Positions 46,301-57,179 of a DNA stretch of 64,000 nt are shown here, one piece after another. Source of the stretch: Acholoe squamosa (taxonomy: Eukaryota; Annelida; Polychaeta; Phyllodocida; Polynoidae); the NCBI GenBank assembly GCA_949317995.1, contig OX439035.1, positions 79,219,459-79,283,458 of the forward strand. Reading direction: 5' to 3'. How positions within the stretch are numbered: position 1 is the first letter of the stretch; the number at the start of each line of letters is the position of its first letter. The notes beneath the pieces were generated by a model. That model saw nothing but the letters and a program-made list of their open reading frames with translations, was not told the DNA's origin and did no database searches. The translations under genes were made by a program, and so were the position numbers.

Positions 46301-47239
46301 AATAGGGTGTATAGAACACAAGGACACTGTTGCATTTATTCATGGACTCCTTGGGTTATTTTGCCTTTGTTGATGTTTATATCTCTGTGGATTATGTATT
46401 TCCTGGCCTAAAATCGCAAAAAAGTGCTTGTGTTCTATTCACCCTACTGTAGTTATATCCTTGCGAATTTGGGGAATGTCCCAAATTCGCAAGAGATCCA
46501 AAATCGCAGAGATATTTGAGTCATTTTTCGCCAAGTGGGATTCGACCTTATACGCGCCAATTTATTACTGTAAAACAGTGCAAAAGTGGCCAAAATATGA
46601 CTCAGAATGCTCATAATAGAGTGTTTTTGTATTCATGGTGCGACGTGGGATACACGAACTATGACATGATAATAGTGCAAGTAATTTTACACGCTGTATA
46701 ATACTACTTGTCAAATCTTTTAGAGTCATTTGGTACATTGTAATACTGCTAAACCGTTGCTTTTTTCTAAATGATTGGTGTCATATAGGGCTTAGTATAG
46801 ACGTCCTGTGTGCCCACCATTTTGAATTTCCCTGGTTGAGGTAATGTCCACTGATAAGACATATCATTATGGTTACCTTGTCCCTGCATAACACCCACTT
46901 CCAGGGACATGCTGGTTCCATCCTATCAACTCTTATCAGTGCATGTCGCAAGGAACCAGCTCCAGTCCCGCTTGGACCCAATATATATAGGTCTCTACTA
47001 AGCACCAGTAATTCCTTAATAAAAGAAGCTCGGAATCGATGACGTTGTCTGTGTTCAAAATTCGGCGGAGTTAGGTCATCGACCCATGGCCAATAATTGA
47101 AAAGTCCGGAAATATCACTGATTGAAACCCAAACCTTTTCTGATATAGGCCTAGATAAAAAGAAGTGAAAACGCCTAGAGAATTTTTGGTGGTAAGAGAG
47201 ACTAAATGTAGTTACCGTTAGGAAGGCAATCAGTATCAT
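40386..47239 (-). CDS. Secreted astacin metalloprotease with C-terminal chitin-binding domain
   Basis: Exons in transcription order: 47216-47239, 45926-46004, 45635-45716, 45448-45530, 45079-45196, 44619-44685, 44144-44347, 43126-43252, 42443-42559, 40386-40666 (TAG). All GT-AG and in phase; 393 residues. Signal peptide [15 protein letters not shown], then a propeptide containing [12 protein letters not shown], where the Asp may serve as the family's inhibitory switch although the usual FxGD is not conserved. The catalytic domain begins near RWPNNVVPY (75-83), holds the four conserved Cys, zinc site [15 protein letters not shown] (His157, Glu158, His161, His167) and Met-turn SIMHYSG (212-218). 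Then follow a Cys-rich segment (WCGPRSCPP to ECGL), a Thr/Pro linker (about 301-335) and a peritrophin-A-like CBM14 domain (336-393) with the six-Cys spacing. Likely an extracellular endoprotease tethered to chitin. The ATG follows from signal-peptide continuity across the first intron. Introns hold many repeats. Confidence 0.92.
42159..42176. repeat. 18-bp perfect palindrome GTGATCACATGTGATCAC, copy 1
   Basis: Self-complementary 18-mer in an astacin-gene intron, surrounded by further TGATCAC and AGGTGATC words (41030-42250). An identical palindrome is at 43554-43571. Confidence 0.85.
42746..42796. repeat. Small GC-rich palindromic island
   Basis: GGTACCGC and its complement flank a 4-base loop (CCGTACCGCTTCGCGGTACC), followed by GACGCTACGCGGCGTGGGAG, which pairs back with the initial CTCCC. 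It stands out sharply from AT-rich intron sequence and could be a tiny hairpin repeat. Confidence 0.5.
43465..44138. mobile_element. TACACTGA-terminus MITE with TGATCA-rich interior
   Basis: The left end TACACTGAAAAGATAAGGCTT and the reverse complement of the right end, TACACTGAGAATTAGGCTT, match apart from small changes, giving a terminal inverted repeat of about 20 bp; TA is probably the duplicated target. The interior contains an inner hairpin (CTCTGTAGTGATCAC at 43494 and its complement at about 43579-43593) and the 18-bp palindrome GTGATCACATGTGATCAC. Its right terminus lies within the splice donor of astacin exon 44144-44347. Confidence 0.7.
46202..46547. mobile_element. Fold-back element with 120-bp inverted arms (Harbinger-like)
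   Basis: The left arm (46202 to about 46323) is repeated almost perfectly in reverse complement at about 46425-46547, with only a couple of mismatches, around a loop of about 100 bp. Each arm contains its own hairpin, CTTGCGAATTTGGG / CCCAAATTCGCAAG. TTA flanks both sides (46199-46201, 46548-46550), consistent with a PIF/Harbinger-type insertion. It lies in the first astacin intron, apparently inside an older TACCGTAA-type repeat (TATACGCG and TTACTGTA remnants follow). Confidence 0.82.
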
Positions 47240-48132
47240 GCCCAATGGTTATTTTGTTCTTCGAGGAAAGAAGGCTTCACTCCTTTTGGTGTGAAGTGTA
47301 TCCATGCAGTGTTGGATATAATAACTTGACCTATTCTATAATGATATCTGTATCATCCAGATAGGCGTACCGTGCACATCCAATGGGCGCTGTGTCACAC
47401 CACCTGTCATTTCTCAAGGTATAACATCGTCATGTAAGATATCTTATCACATCCTTTTTGTGTGGTCAGAAACCTTTACCATTATAATAAGGATTGTTGT
47501 CAACGGAGATGGTAGCGGTTGAATTCAGGGCGAGCATGTCGACACTTTTTTTGCACGCTCATACCTACCAGTGGGCCATGTATCTGACATTTCATGCACA
47601 TAATGTTCAATGACTCCTACTACTTGGAGGATGACAACTGTCATATTGTAGGACTAAACACCTACACATACATGGAGCTACTGTAGATAAAGCTCAACAT
47701 TCCTTTCACATCATGATTATTATGGCCAGTTTCTCTCCTTTTAGGCATTTTATAGTTGCTACAACGGGAATTGCAAAAAGGTCAGTAAGGCTAAGTCCCA
47801 ATGTCCTATATGTAGGACAGAAACCGCACCCCCTTATCTCTGCATCCACAATAGATAATCTCCGATATTCATTACAGGGCATGGCCGGTCATACCAGTAG
47901 GTTGGCCTGACTTTCAGTGTCCAGCATTCTATCTGTATTTATACCGGGAATTGCCACAATAGCTGTGCCTGGATTAAGAAATGTCGTAGTATAGAAATGA
48001 TGATCGAATACGCTAGTCCCCTGTCGTTGGTGTTGTTTTTATTGACCAGATATACTTTTTTCGAGATGACCATTACATGTCATCAAACCAAGTGATTACA
48101 CAAATAAGCAAACAAACAGACGGCTGGTACAT

Positions 48133-48262
48133 ACCCAGGTAGAAAAACATGTGTGGCCCCATTGTGGCTTGCAGCGGGTGACCAATGTGGGCCAAACAGA
48201 GCTGGCCAACTGGCATCCATTGGGTTTCTGATGTGGCCCAAACTGGGCTACCTGATTTTGCC
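48133..48262. repeat. TGGGCCACACTGGGCT-family repeat fragment
   Basis: Begins ACCCAGGTAGAAAAACATGT and ends GTGGCCCAAACTGGGCTACC. It matches the ends of the larger element at 52654-54508. Confidence 0.5.
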
Positions 48263-50899
48263 ATAATTTTAAATGTGGTGATTTGAGGGTATAGGTGAAG
48301 AAACATTCAGATTGGAGTAATTTGTACACAAGCACCATTTATTCATACATAAACTGTTTGGCATAACACGAGTTAATATTATCTTGGCTGCACTGATAGA
48401 AGAGGTGGGATTAATTCACTTTGGCTGGCTGCAAACAAGGCTAGATTGGGAGACCCTTCAGCACATTGTATTTTGTCTATTATTGTGACTCAACTGTGGG
48501 AAAGGGGTGGATATTCTCAATACAATAGTACATAACACACCACATTGCCTGCAGCTGTGCCACACCTACAAAACGAAAGGCAGGTGGGGGTTTCACTCCA
48601 ATATAGTTACCTGGAAAGAGGCAATAGACCTATGCACCTGAGCAATGGCATACAGCTGCTCAGAGTTTCATTTCCCATGGGGCTGATGGCCACTTCCTTA
48701 GAATGGGAATGGTGTCATAGCTTACTCAAGAATATAATCTATTTTATTGAGGTGCTCGCCACAAACATTTAGAGTCGCGATCTGGAAGAGGGGCAAGAAA
48801 CAGAAGTGTAATGTATAAAAGGTGTACTACTCAGTGCAAATGTTCCCAAACCGGTAAAGGACTTCGCCATAACCCAAACGCAGTCATATCATTCTAGTTT
48901 GAATTATTTCAAGATAGAAAACGACCCCGATGTGGTCCTCATTGGTAGTTAGGGTCAACCAACCCGTTATGGTAAATTACTTGACAATTCATCTCAGAGG
49001 AATCTAATTGTTCACCTTTCACATGCAATTGCTAAATATGAAAACCGGTTCCCCAACACTTATAAATTTCCGATGATATTCCCCTCCTCCCTCAACTATA
49101 GCAGGGCAAAAGTTTAACTCGAGCCAAGATTATTCAGCTTGGTTTGGGATATTGAAATACTAGACTTCAAGATCATAGGTTATCCTTTTATATAATAGAT
49201 GGATGGTGTTCTCACTTGAATATTTCTTATTTTACACATTGCAAGAAACCTTCAGGTTTTACCAATGTGTGAGAAAGATCGCTACTTGTCCAACTTTTCA
49301 GACCATTTGCGTTTTCTTGTAATAAAGGAAGTCATTTTTGTTCATGTATTGGCCCATCTAGTACCAAAATTCAAAACCCCAAGCTCCGGCTTCCCTGTCT
49401 AAACCAATTCTAATCCCAATTCTCATGCATTGATTTTAGCTATGGTCCTTCAATTATGCTCATAGTTTGTTTGTGTATCATATGAATGCATTTGTGCACG
49501 AATAATATATAACGTCATGATAATTGAAGGAAACTGCATGAAATTTGTAATCCTCATCCAGGAGATCATTTGTTTTCCTATCCTAAAAACTGATGCATAT
49601 TGAAGGTATCACTGCTAACGGCGTGCCTATGGTAACGTCCATGTGTAATCATGTTATACGCGAAATGATTAATGCATGATATTGTATTTCTTACACTCTA
49701 TCCAGGCAAGTCAATAGGATCGGCTATTAGGTGCCAAAATCAACACATTTATAAGCTTACATTACACATAATAAAAATGTAAAAACTGCCTCCCCTCTCT
49801 GGTACATAAGTATTATGGGCATTTCATATTATAGTGCAAATTCAATCATGCTACAATTTATAGAGCTATTGAAAGATAACTATTGACTGTCCGCCTATTT
49901 GGTCTTTTACCCTATGGGATAAGGCAATTTTATTTATTATGAGAGCCCTGCATACATACATTGTACAATGGCTCATCGGGAAACTATGCACCAATTATCC
50001 CGATGGAACCTTCGCATGGGAAAAGCTATATTCCCTTGGACTTCATTAGAACATTGACAATAATTATTGATGAACGATGGGCGTGGAAACAATGAGTGCC
50101 ATTTTGATTTGTCTGTTTCGGAGAGGTAAATTTAATAGCACATGACGGCTGTTTGACAAAGCAGATTACTCTTGTGTTTTGTAGCCATATAAAATGCCAT
50201 ATGACAGCTACCCAAACAGACATTCACACAATCACTTGGAAGAATTTCTAGTAGCACCAAAAGGAAAGATACCCCCTGTGATGTGGATTGTCTTGTTCTA
50301 ATTCTCTATATCACATAAATGGAAGTCCCATGGCTATTGCATTGGCCAGTAAGAAGAGGATTGCTGTCAGCCCCTCAGTGATGTGTATGACATGCATTGT
50401 ATTTATTCCATGTGTTCCTCCCATGTTCCATCGCAGAGCTAGTGACATCCAAGTACTTGTTCCCATATTTTATTCTTATGCTTATTCATAACTATTGCCC
50501 TTTCCCTGCATACCCTTGTCGGGCTTCTGTGTTTGGTGGCACTATAAGCGGCAATATGCATACAGCACAGGCAGCCTTTCTACACCATCTCCTCATATTT
50601 GCTCAGATCAATGTAAATTCGTACTGGTCTGCAACTTTCTTCTCAGCATCATTTCTAGCACCTGCAGCGGAGTGCACCAAAGTTTGCAATGACGCGAGAC
50701 AACGATTTTCCATTACAGGAGACAAGTCTATACAAAGATCAAAGTCAGCCAATTGAATAAATCCAAGAACGGAAGTTATCGTAATGGACGTGTAGCATTA
50801 TATGAAATGTAACGTCTGGACCACATTCACTACTTTTCTATGTATGTAGATGTTGCAACCTACTGTTTAAATTGGCTTAGACTATTGTTAAAATCCGGG

Positions 50900-50901
<2 letters not shown>

Positions 50902-50940
<39 letters not shown>
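50902..50940. repeat. Microsatellite (ATC)13
   Basis: Thirteen uninterrupted ATC trinucleotides. Confidence 0.95.
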
Positions 50941-52412
50941 GGCTCCTTTTCTCCTCTACTGAATTGCATTAGCCGTGTATTTGAAAATTGATAAGGGTGC
51001 AGTCACTTTTGGGTGAAATGTGAATTATTTGATATTCTTGATTATTTTTGAGCTACTTTCGATGAGTTATTTATAGACCATTGTTTAGTCTTGTATTGTC
51101 TTTGCGTGGTCATTATCTTACATTTGAGCTAAAGCGATTATCATTATTCCTACAAATTATTACAATTTATCAACGCGGGACTTGCTCGTATAAATGTAAA
51201 AAACATATTATTGCACAACAATAAAGCTGCCTGCTCTGGAGAACCTCATTAGTCTTAAGACCCTGGGATCACATAAGCTACTTCTTAATTATCCAGCACC
51301 CAGCGTGTGGGCAGCTTTTCTAATAAAATGGTCGTGGGAATCAACGTACGTTAAGAAACCAGTAGTTCATGCGATGATAGGCCGTCTTGGTGTTCGCATA
51401 CGATTCTCACACTTATATATTTGCTGTGCTTTATTGAAGTAGGTAGGCCTTCAGAAACTGAGCGAGACACGCTACTAGTTTCTAACAACTGGATGGTTTA
51501 TGAGAAACCCGAAATGGCACTCAAAACCCGTGGTTTTAATTAGAACCTTTGGCACCATTGACAAGGTAATCGTCCTATGTATTCCAGTTGTTAGATATTG
51601 ATATGGGGCCCACCAAGCTATATTTTCTAGACAGGCCAACCATAGGAACACAATTATAGCTGAGCCGTTGGAGGCAGGTGGGTTGGGTGTGTGGGTGGGA
51701 GAGCGGTGCAGTATGGGTACATATCGGTGGGAATCAGCGATGGGCCATGGAGCGTTCGGTTAGCATAAGGCGCCTAGCTACAGGAGGAGTCAGAGGGATT
51801 AAGTAAGGTGAGTCAGGGCAGTCCAATTCCACAGGATGGACAGCCAATGCTGTGCTCCTGTAGCTCTGTTTTTCGGATTTGTTATGTTTTATCTTTGAGT
51901 CATTGCTCGTTTTGCTTTTTGTTCCTTTTTCGTTTTCTTTTCGTTATGCTTACTTATCATGTGCACGGAATGAAAAGCATCTTGTACTGTTTCTGATAAT
52001 TTGAGTGCGCTTTCTAGTGGGGGTATACACTATACTTAAAGCTTATATCCATCCATTTTGATATATATATATACCTTAGCTGATGATAATATGCTAGAAA
52101 TATGAGTCTATCTGTAATGCAACCTTTACTACAATTAGGTATAACTTAAGTTGCGCATAGGACTCGCAGGAGTGAAGGAATAATGTTCCTACTGGTCAAA
52201 TAAGAGCAGTCACGTAGGCCCTTTTAGAAACGAAGGTGCAGGGTAGATAAAAGAAGTTTGTGGCACTGAGAGATAAGTATGATTTAAGCCTAAAACATTT
52301 TGGCGTTTTCAGAAAAAAAGTAGTAAATCCCAGTTAAAGAGCCAATTTTAATGCCACTCATGACCATAATCATAAATTCTGAATGCTTAGTTGTTCAATT
52401 TCAACAAATACT

Positions 52413-52561
52413 GGTACCTTAGTTAGCAGAGACACTTAGGGTGCAGACAGTTAGGGTGCATGCAGGCAGACACACAGGGTGCTAGGACATGTAGGGTACA
52501 AACCACAGGATATTCAGGGTGCAAGGACATATAGGGTGCAACAGCAGGACATGTAGGGTGT
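52413..52561 (+). repeat. Short tandem array of (ACAYGTAGGGTGC / ACACTTAGGGTGC), left arm
   Basis: Begins GGTACCTTAG and continues with about eight imperfect copies of a 14-18-bp unit ending AGGGTGC. An inverted counterpart lies at 56337-56470. Confidence 0.65.
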
Positions 52562-52653
52562 AAAATAAAACTGGTTTAGAGTTATAAACTTATAAATATC
52601 TATCCATATTTCTGTGCCCATATGGCAGCACTATGGTTTGCCACTTTAAAGGC

Positions 52654-54508
52654 CATCCCAGGTAGCAAACATGGTGTGGCCCAAGTCTGGGCCATAGCGG
52701 GCTCCTGATGTGGGCCACACTGGGTTAACACAGTGGGCGCCCAATGGGTTTTGTCCTCAGCAAAGGGTCTGGGCCACACTGGGCTAACCGATTCGGGCAC
52801 AGATCTGTTTGAAAGTGGGCTCACTGATTTGGGCTCAAAGTGAGTTTAACATGGGTTTTTGGTGTGGCCCAAAGTGGGCTGCCCGATTTGATGAAAAATT
52901 AGTGGTGACATGTTGAAAATTCTTTTTGAGAAATTTATCCAATATTTATTTTTTTTTCCAAAAGTCAATGAACAACAAATCCTTGAGCTTATCTCACCCC
53001 CTCTCACCAAAGCAGTAAATGCAATATCTACCTGAGTGGAAAGGCAGAGCAGAACCATCCATTTGAATCAAACTCATTCAGCCAACACAAGGCACTTTAA
53101 TTCATTAAAGTGACATTCTGGCCTCAATCTTCCCCCACTAATTCCCTATGTAGGAGTAGAGAAGAGAGCCTTTAAGTTCATAATGACTGTACCTCTACAT
53201 ATCTGCTCTTGTATCAAGTTCAGTGCAATAGAAATGGTGTTGCCTTTCCACTTCTACTCAGATGATTTTGATTTGCACTTTTGAGACTATGAGAAAGTTT
53301 GCACATTATTACTTCATATCTGATTTAGTAGTCTATTCCAGTTGTCCTATGTCTAAAAGTAATAAGTTTTGTATGGGTAGTAGAATTCTGCCTGGGGTGC
53401 TGTGAAACCACTTTGTAGTGAGTCTGCCATGGACTGGCCTACAGGGGCAGGGGATATTTTTGGTTTCTCAATTGCCTCTATATATATAGTCCCCTTATAC
53501 CCGGCCAGGTGTGGGACCTGTTTGCCCCCACACCACAAATACACCTTGCAAGCCTACTAATATAAAGAAAGACATGAAGCTGTTATTTCCAGGACTAGTC
53601 AGTGTTGGGAAAGTGGGACTACCTATCTCCTACAGCAGTGGTGGAGGGAGGGGAGGGGGGAGGGCAGGGCAGGGCAGGATAGGGTGAGAGGAGGCCAGGG
53701 CAGGGTAGGGTGAGGGCAGGGCAGGACAGGGCAGGGTGAGAGCAGGGCAGGGCAGGGCAGGGTGGGGTGAGAGCAGGACAGGGCAGGTGAGGGCAGGAGA
53801 TGGCAGGGATGGCAGGGCAGTGTGAGAGGAGGGCAAGGGAGGGCAGGGCAGGGTGAGAGGAGGGCAGGGGATGGCAGGGCAGGGCAGGGCAGGATGAGAG
53901 GAGGGCAAGGGAGGGCAGGACAGGGTGAGAGGAGGGTAGGGGAGGGCAGGGCAGGATGGGGGAGGGCAGGGGAGGAGAGGACAGGGCAGGGGAGGGCAGG
54001 GCGAGAGAAGGTGAGGGGGGAAGGGTAGGGCAGGTTGAGCGGATTGAGGAGGAGATGGAAGGGGTAGGGAATGGATAGGGGAGGGACGAACAAAAAAGGG
54101 AGAGGGAAGGGGAACACTCACCACAGAGTTCAGAACAGTCCAGAATATGAGGCTGCCCTGTCCAAACCCAATCTCACCCCAGACTGAGAACACTTTATTC
54201 AGCTAAGCACCCATCTTGGGATGCCCATTTTGAAACCATCCTGGGCCAAATGTCGTTGCCCATTTTAAAGCTGACCAATGCCTAAATTGGGCAGCCCAAT
54301 GTGGCCCAGACCGTATGCTGAGGACATAACCGGTTAGGAGCCCAACGGGCTCAAGTCGGTTTGCCAGATTTGGGCGGCCCTGTGTGGCCCTGACTGGAAA
54401 CCCAGCATCTGCCGAACCTAAAACCCATGTACTGAATGCTGCCCCCTTTGAACCACCTTATCCCTGGTAAAACCAATTTGGCCCCGAGTGGGCTTGCTAC
54501 ATGGGATG
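52654..54508. mobile_element. 1.9-kb element with CATCCCAGGTAGCAA ends enclosing a G-rich minisatellite
   Basis: The left CATCCCAGGTAGCAA (52654-52668) and right TTGCTACATGGGATG (54494-54508) are inverted with one mismatch. Next to both ends lie many copies of a TGGGCCACACTGGGCT-like word (52675-52880 and 54240-54490). The middle is the G-rich array at 53638-54112. A fragment of the same family is at 48133. No transposase is visible. Confidence 0.5.
53638..54112 (+). repeat. G-rich polypurine minisatellite (GGGCAGGGCA / GGGGAGGGCA)
   Basis: About 470 bp of nearly uninterrupted GGGCA, GGGGA and GGTGAGA units on the plus strand with almost no pyrimidines. The minus-strand frames of 164-187 codons rich in Pro, Leu, Ser and Cys are by-products of the C-rich complement, not genes. 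G-runs of three or more recur densely enough for quadruplex formation. Confidence 0.85.
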
Positions 54509-55046
54509 TAGCAACACATAACCATCTATATAAGCACAAAAATACAAATTATTCATGTAATCAGTGACACAGACTCTTAATTGTCTAAACTGCCAAATAT
54601 CTTTATATTAACCACACCTGGAATTTAGGAGTAAGATTAGCCTAAGCTACAAGAAGATTCTGATTTGCCTGAAATCCCCAGTTTATATGCATGAATTTAT
54701 GGAAGGTAAACATGGAGTCAAACTCCAGAATTATTAGGGGCCAAATGGTACCCATCTGATAGATATTATCAGTGATAACTTGCTAGAAACCAGCTCCAGA
54801 AATGGCTGCACCCATTGTACACCCCACAACATCATTTTTAGCACTGGGGGAGTTTATCTTGACAATAATGTAGGCAATAATGAAGACCTCATTTTCTCAT
54901 ATTTGATGCGGGATACATAAAAATCCATAAAAAGGGGGGATGCGGATAAGGGCTGTCTAAGATGCTGTTTGGATACAACGAAATTCGTTGTAACGAATTC
55001 TTTGCTTATAATAAGTAGTTTGTTTGGAATTTTACTCTATAAGCAC

Positions 55047-55342
55047 TACCGTAATCTCTCGCGTATAAGGCGCACCTCGCGTATAAGGCGCACCCAGAGT
55101 TGGAGAATATTGTCAAAAAAAAATAAAAAATCATAACTTTGGTTCTACTGAATGGATTTTCAAAATTCAAAAAGCTATGTGTAGCTAGGGCCCCCCACAC
55201 CCCCTTGAATCCCCCTATGTTATTTTTTGAGTTAGATGGAGTGTAACATATCAAAATAAAGCTCTTGGTGTCCCCCTTGTGGATCCAGGAAGAACTAAAA
55301 CCCCTCGTATAAGACACGCCTTATACGCGGGAGATTACGGTA
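55047..55342. mobile_element. TACCGTAA-family MITE, GCGTATAAGGCGCACC subtype
   Basis: The left end TACCGTAATCTCTCGCGTAT and right end TATACGCGGGAGATTACGGTA form the terminal inverted repeat, and two GCGTATAAGGCGCACC copies follow the left end. It lies between the two AGGGTGC arrays. Confidence 0.75.
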
Positions 55343-56336
55343 TGTGATAAGGCTTAAATTTCTGTAGCTGTAGAAAAACTGTGTAGGCTACTTGTCACTT
55401 TATAATATTTATAAGTTTAGAGGGAATGTTATTTCCTTTATCCCTTGATGATGGATAAGGTATATGATGAAAAACATTACCAAAAAAGTATAATCCTTTA
55501 TTTTGGATACAGAAGAAACCACATCCATTCATTCATGGAACACTGCAAATAATAGTCATAGTGTGAGTTTATGGGTCTGACACCTGCATGACAGCCATCG
55601 CACCTATTGTGCGGTGGGACCCTGCCCCCCCCTTACACAAACACACCCATGCCCTAGTTATCATCAATGTGATAGAGTGGCTTCTTACACCTCAGTCTGC
55701 ACATACAACTACATATAAATGTATATGTATAAGTGAATGCAGACTGTTTATAGCTAAAATCTCAGCCTCACCCTGGGCCTCACCCATTGCCTTTGCTCAG
55801 GTGTACAGTGTGTATGTACCGTCTATCATTTAGAAAAGTAGCTTTGGTAATTTGAGATGAAAACAACTTTGATTGGATTTCTTTTGTTGTCCAAAGGTAA
55901 TTTAAAATGGCAAACCTTGAACACCCCCAAAATATGCCATGCCCCATTTTATATATATATTTCTCCCCCTCCCCGGAAATCCATGTTTTATCCCACCAAA
56001 GTTTGCAAGCACAGCTTTATTCACATGGCGACCTAACTGTATCTTTTCTAAAGAACTCCAATGTCAGGCCTTTTCAGAACAGAAATTTCTTGAGTCTATG
56101 TGGATGATATTATTATATCTACACAAATGTGTTTTTACCCCCCATCCCTTAAGAAGTTAAAAGAACACAATTCTATGATTGTCCCCGCCACATCTATGAC
56201 ATTATTTCATCTTCACAAATGTGGTTTCCTCCCCCCTACCCTTAAGAAAAGAAAACATAATTATATGAGTGCCCCCCCATCTATGACATGTAAGATAATT
56301 TGTAGGTATATGGAGCATATATATATATAGACTGAC

Positions 56337-56470
56337 TGCACCCTAAGTGTCTTGCGTTTTTCACCCTGCACCCTACATGCCCTTTTTATGCACCCTAAGT
56401 GTCTGCTACCTAAGTGTCCTCGCACCCTACATGTCCGCACCCTAAGTGTCCTCGCACCCTAAGGTACCTG
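56337..56470 (-). repeat. Short tandem array of AGGGTGC units, right arm (inverted)
   Basis: GCACCCTAAGTGTC and GCACCCTACATGTC units, ending CTAAGGTACC; this is the reverse complement of the array starting at 52413. The two arrays and their GGTACCTTAG tips make an inverted pair about 4 kb across. Confidence 0.65.
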
Positions 56471-57170
56471 TTACCATTTCAACAACCTTCTTTTTCTGTT
56501 TTTTAAGATTGTAGTTAAATGGACATCACCTTCCATACATTATAAAACAGTGAAGACGATTCGAAAGAACTGATCATATGGGAATCCAACGCCATCTACC
56601 TGTGCTGAGATTTGGGAGATTTATTTGAACAATCACATCCAAACAGCTATCTAGGGCACAGAGGTTTAAGGTATTCAACAGAAATTAAATTATGTTTATA
56701 CTGCTTGACCGATGCGTCTCAGACTTCAGTATTTAGAATTGACATTTATGATAATCTTGGGGTTTATTCCCACCTAAAACATAAAAAACTGTAAGAAACC
56801 CTGCAAGGAGTTCGATGTAGTTTGATTGAGTATATATAGTACCTAGTTATATGCGCTTTAAAATATATTTGGTATTTGATAACTGTATAACATTGTATCA
56901 CCACAAATCTTTCGTTTAATGAAAGAGTATATTCAGTGCTCCCTGAACAAAGAAGGAGGCTCAAGGAGCTGGTTGGGGGCGCGCTAAACCTTTACAGAGG
57001 TTTATGTAGGGCACCTTCCAATCATTAGGGAGGGGGCCTAGCTTGGCCCCGTCCTTTTCCTATGCCACTAAAGTTAGGTTATCATATAAGCTGGTCTATT
57101 AATTACCTTGCTGTAAGGGGCACTCCAACGGGGTAGTGACAATACCCTCATACAGGATAGCAAGTCACCA
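56471..57170. other. Intergenic, nothing identified
   Basis: AT-rich unique sequence between the inverted AGGGTGC array and the 100-bp satellite. No supported gene or repeat. Confidence 0.4.
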
Positions 57171-57179
57171 GTCTTTCAC

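Larger units (their letters stand above)
47245..52400. other. Upstream of astacin gene, no gene seen
   Basis: Mostly unique AT-rich DNA. It contains a repeat fragment with CCCAGGTAG and GTGGCCCAAACTGGGCTACC (about 48133-48262) and an (ATC)n microsatellite. The 119-codon open frame at 50397-50756 has no recognisable motif and no supporting splice or signal features. Confidence 0.5.

Noticed and set aside
46781-47245. 154-codon minus-strand open frame over the astacin signal exon
   Set aside because: It reads through the splice donor (GTAACT) into the intron; the real exon is only 24 bp, joined to 45926-46004 to complete the signal peptide.
50397-50756. 119-codon plus-strand frame with a hydrophobic start
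   Set aside because: No conserved motif, no splice sites or signal-peptide logic, and several overlapping frames of similar length.
53623-54193. Minus-strand frames of 164 and 187 codons rich in Pro, Leu, Ser and Cys
   Set aside because: They are translations of the C-rich strand of a minisatellite, open in more than one frame.
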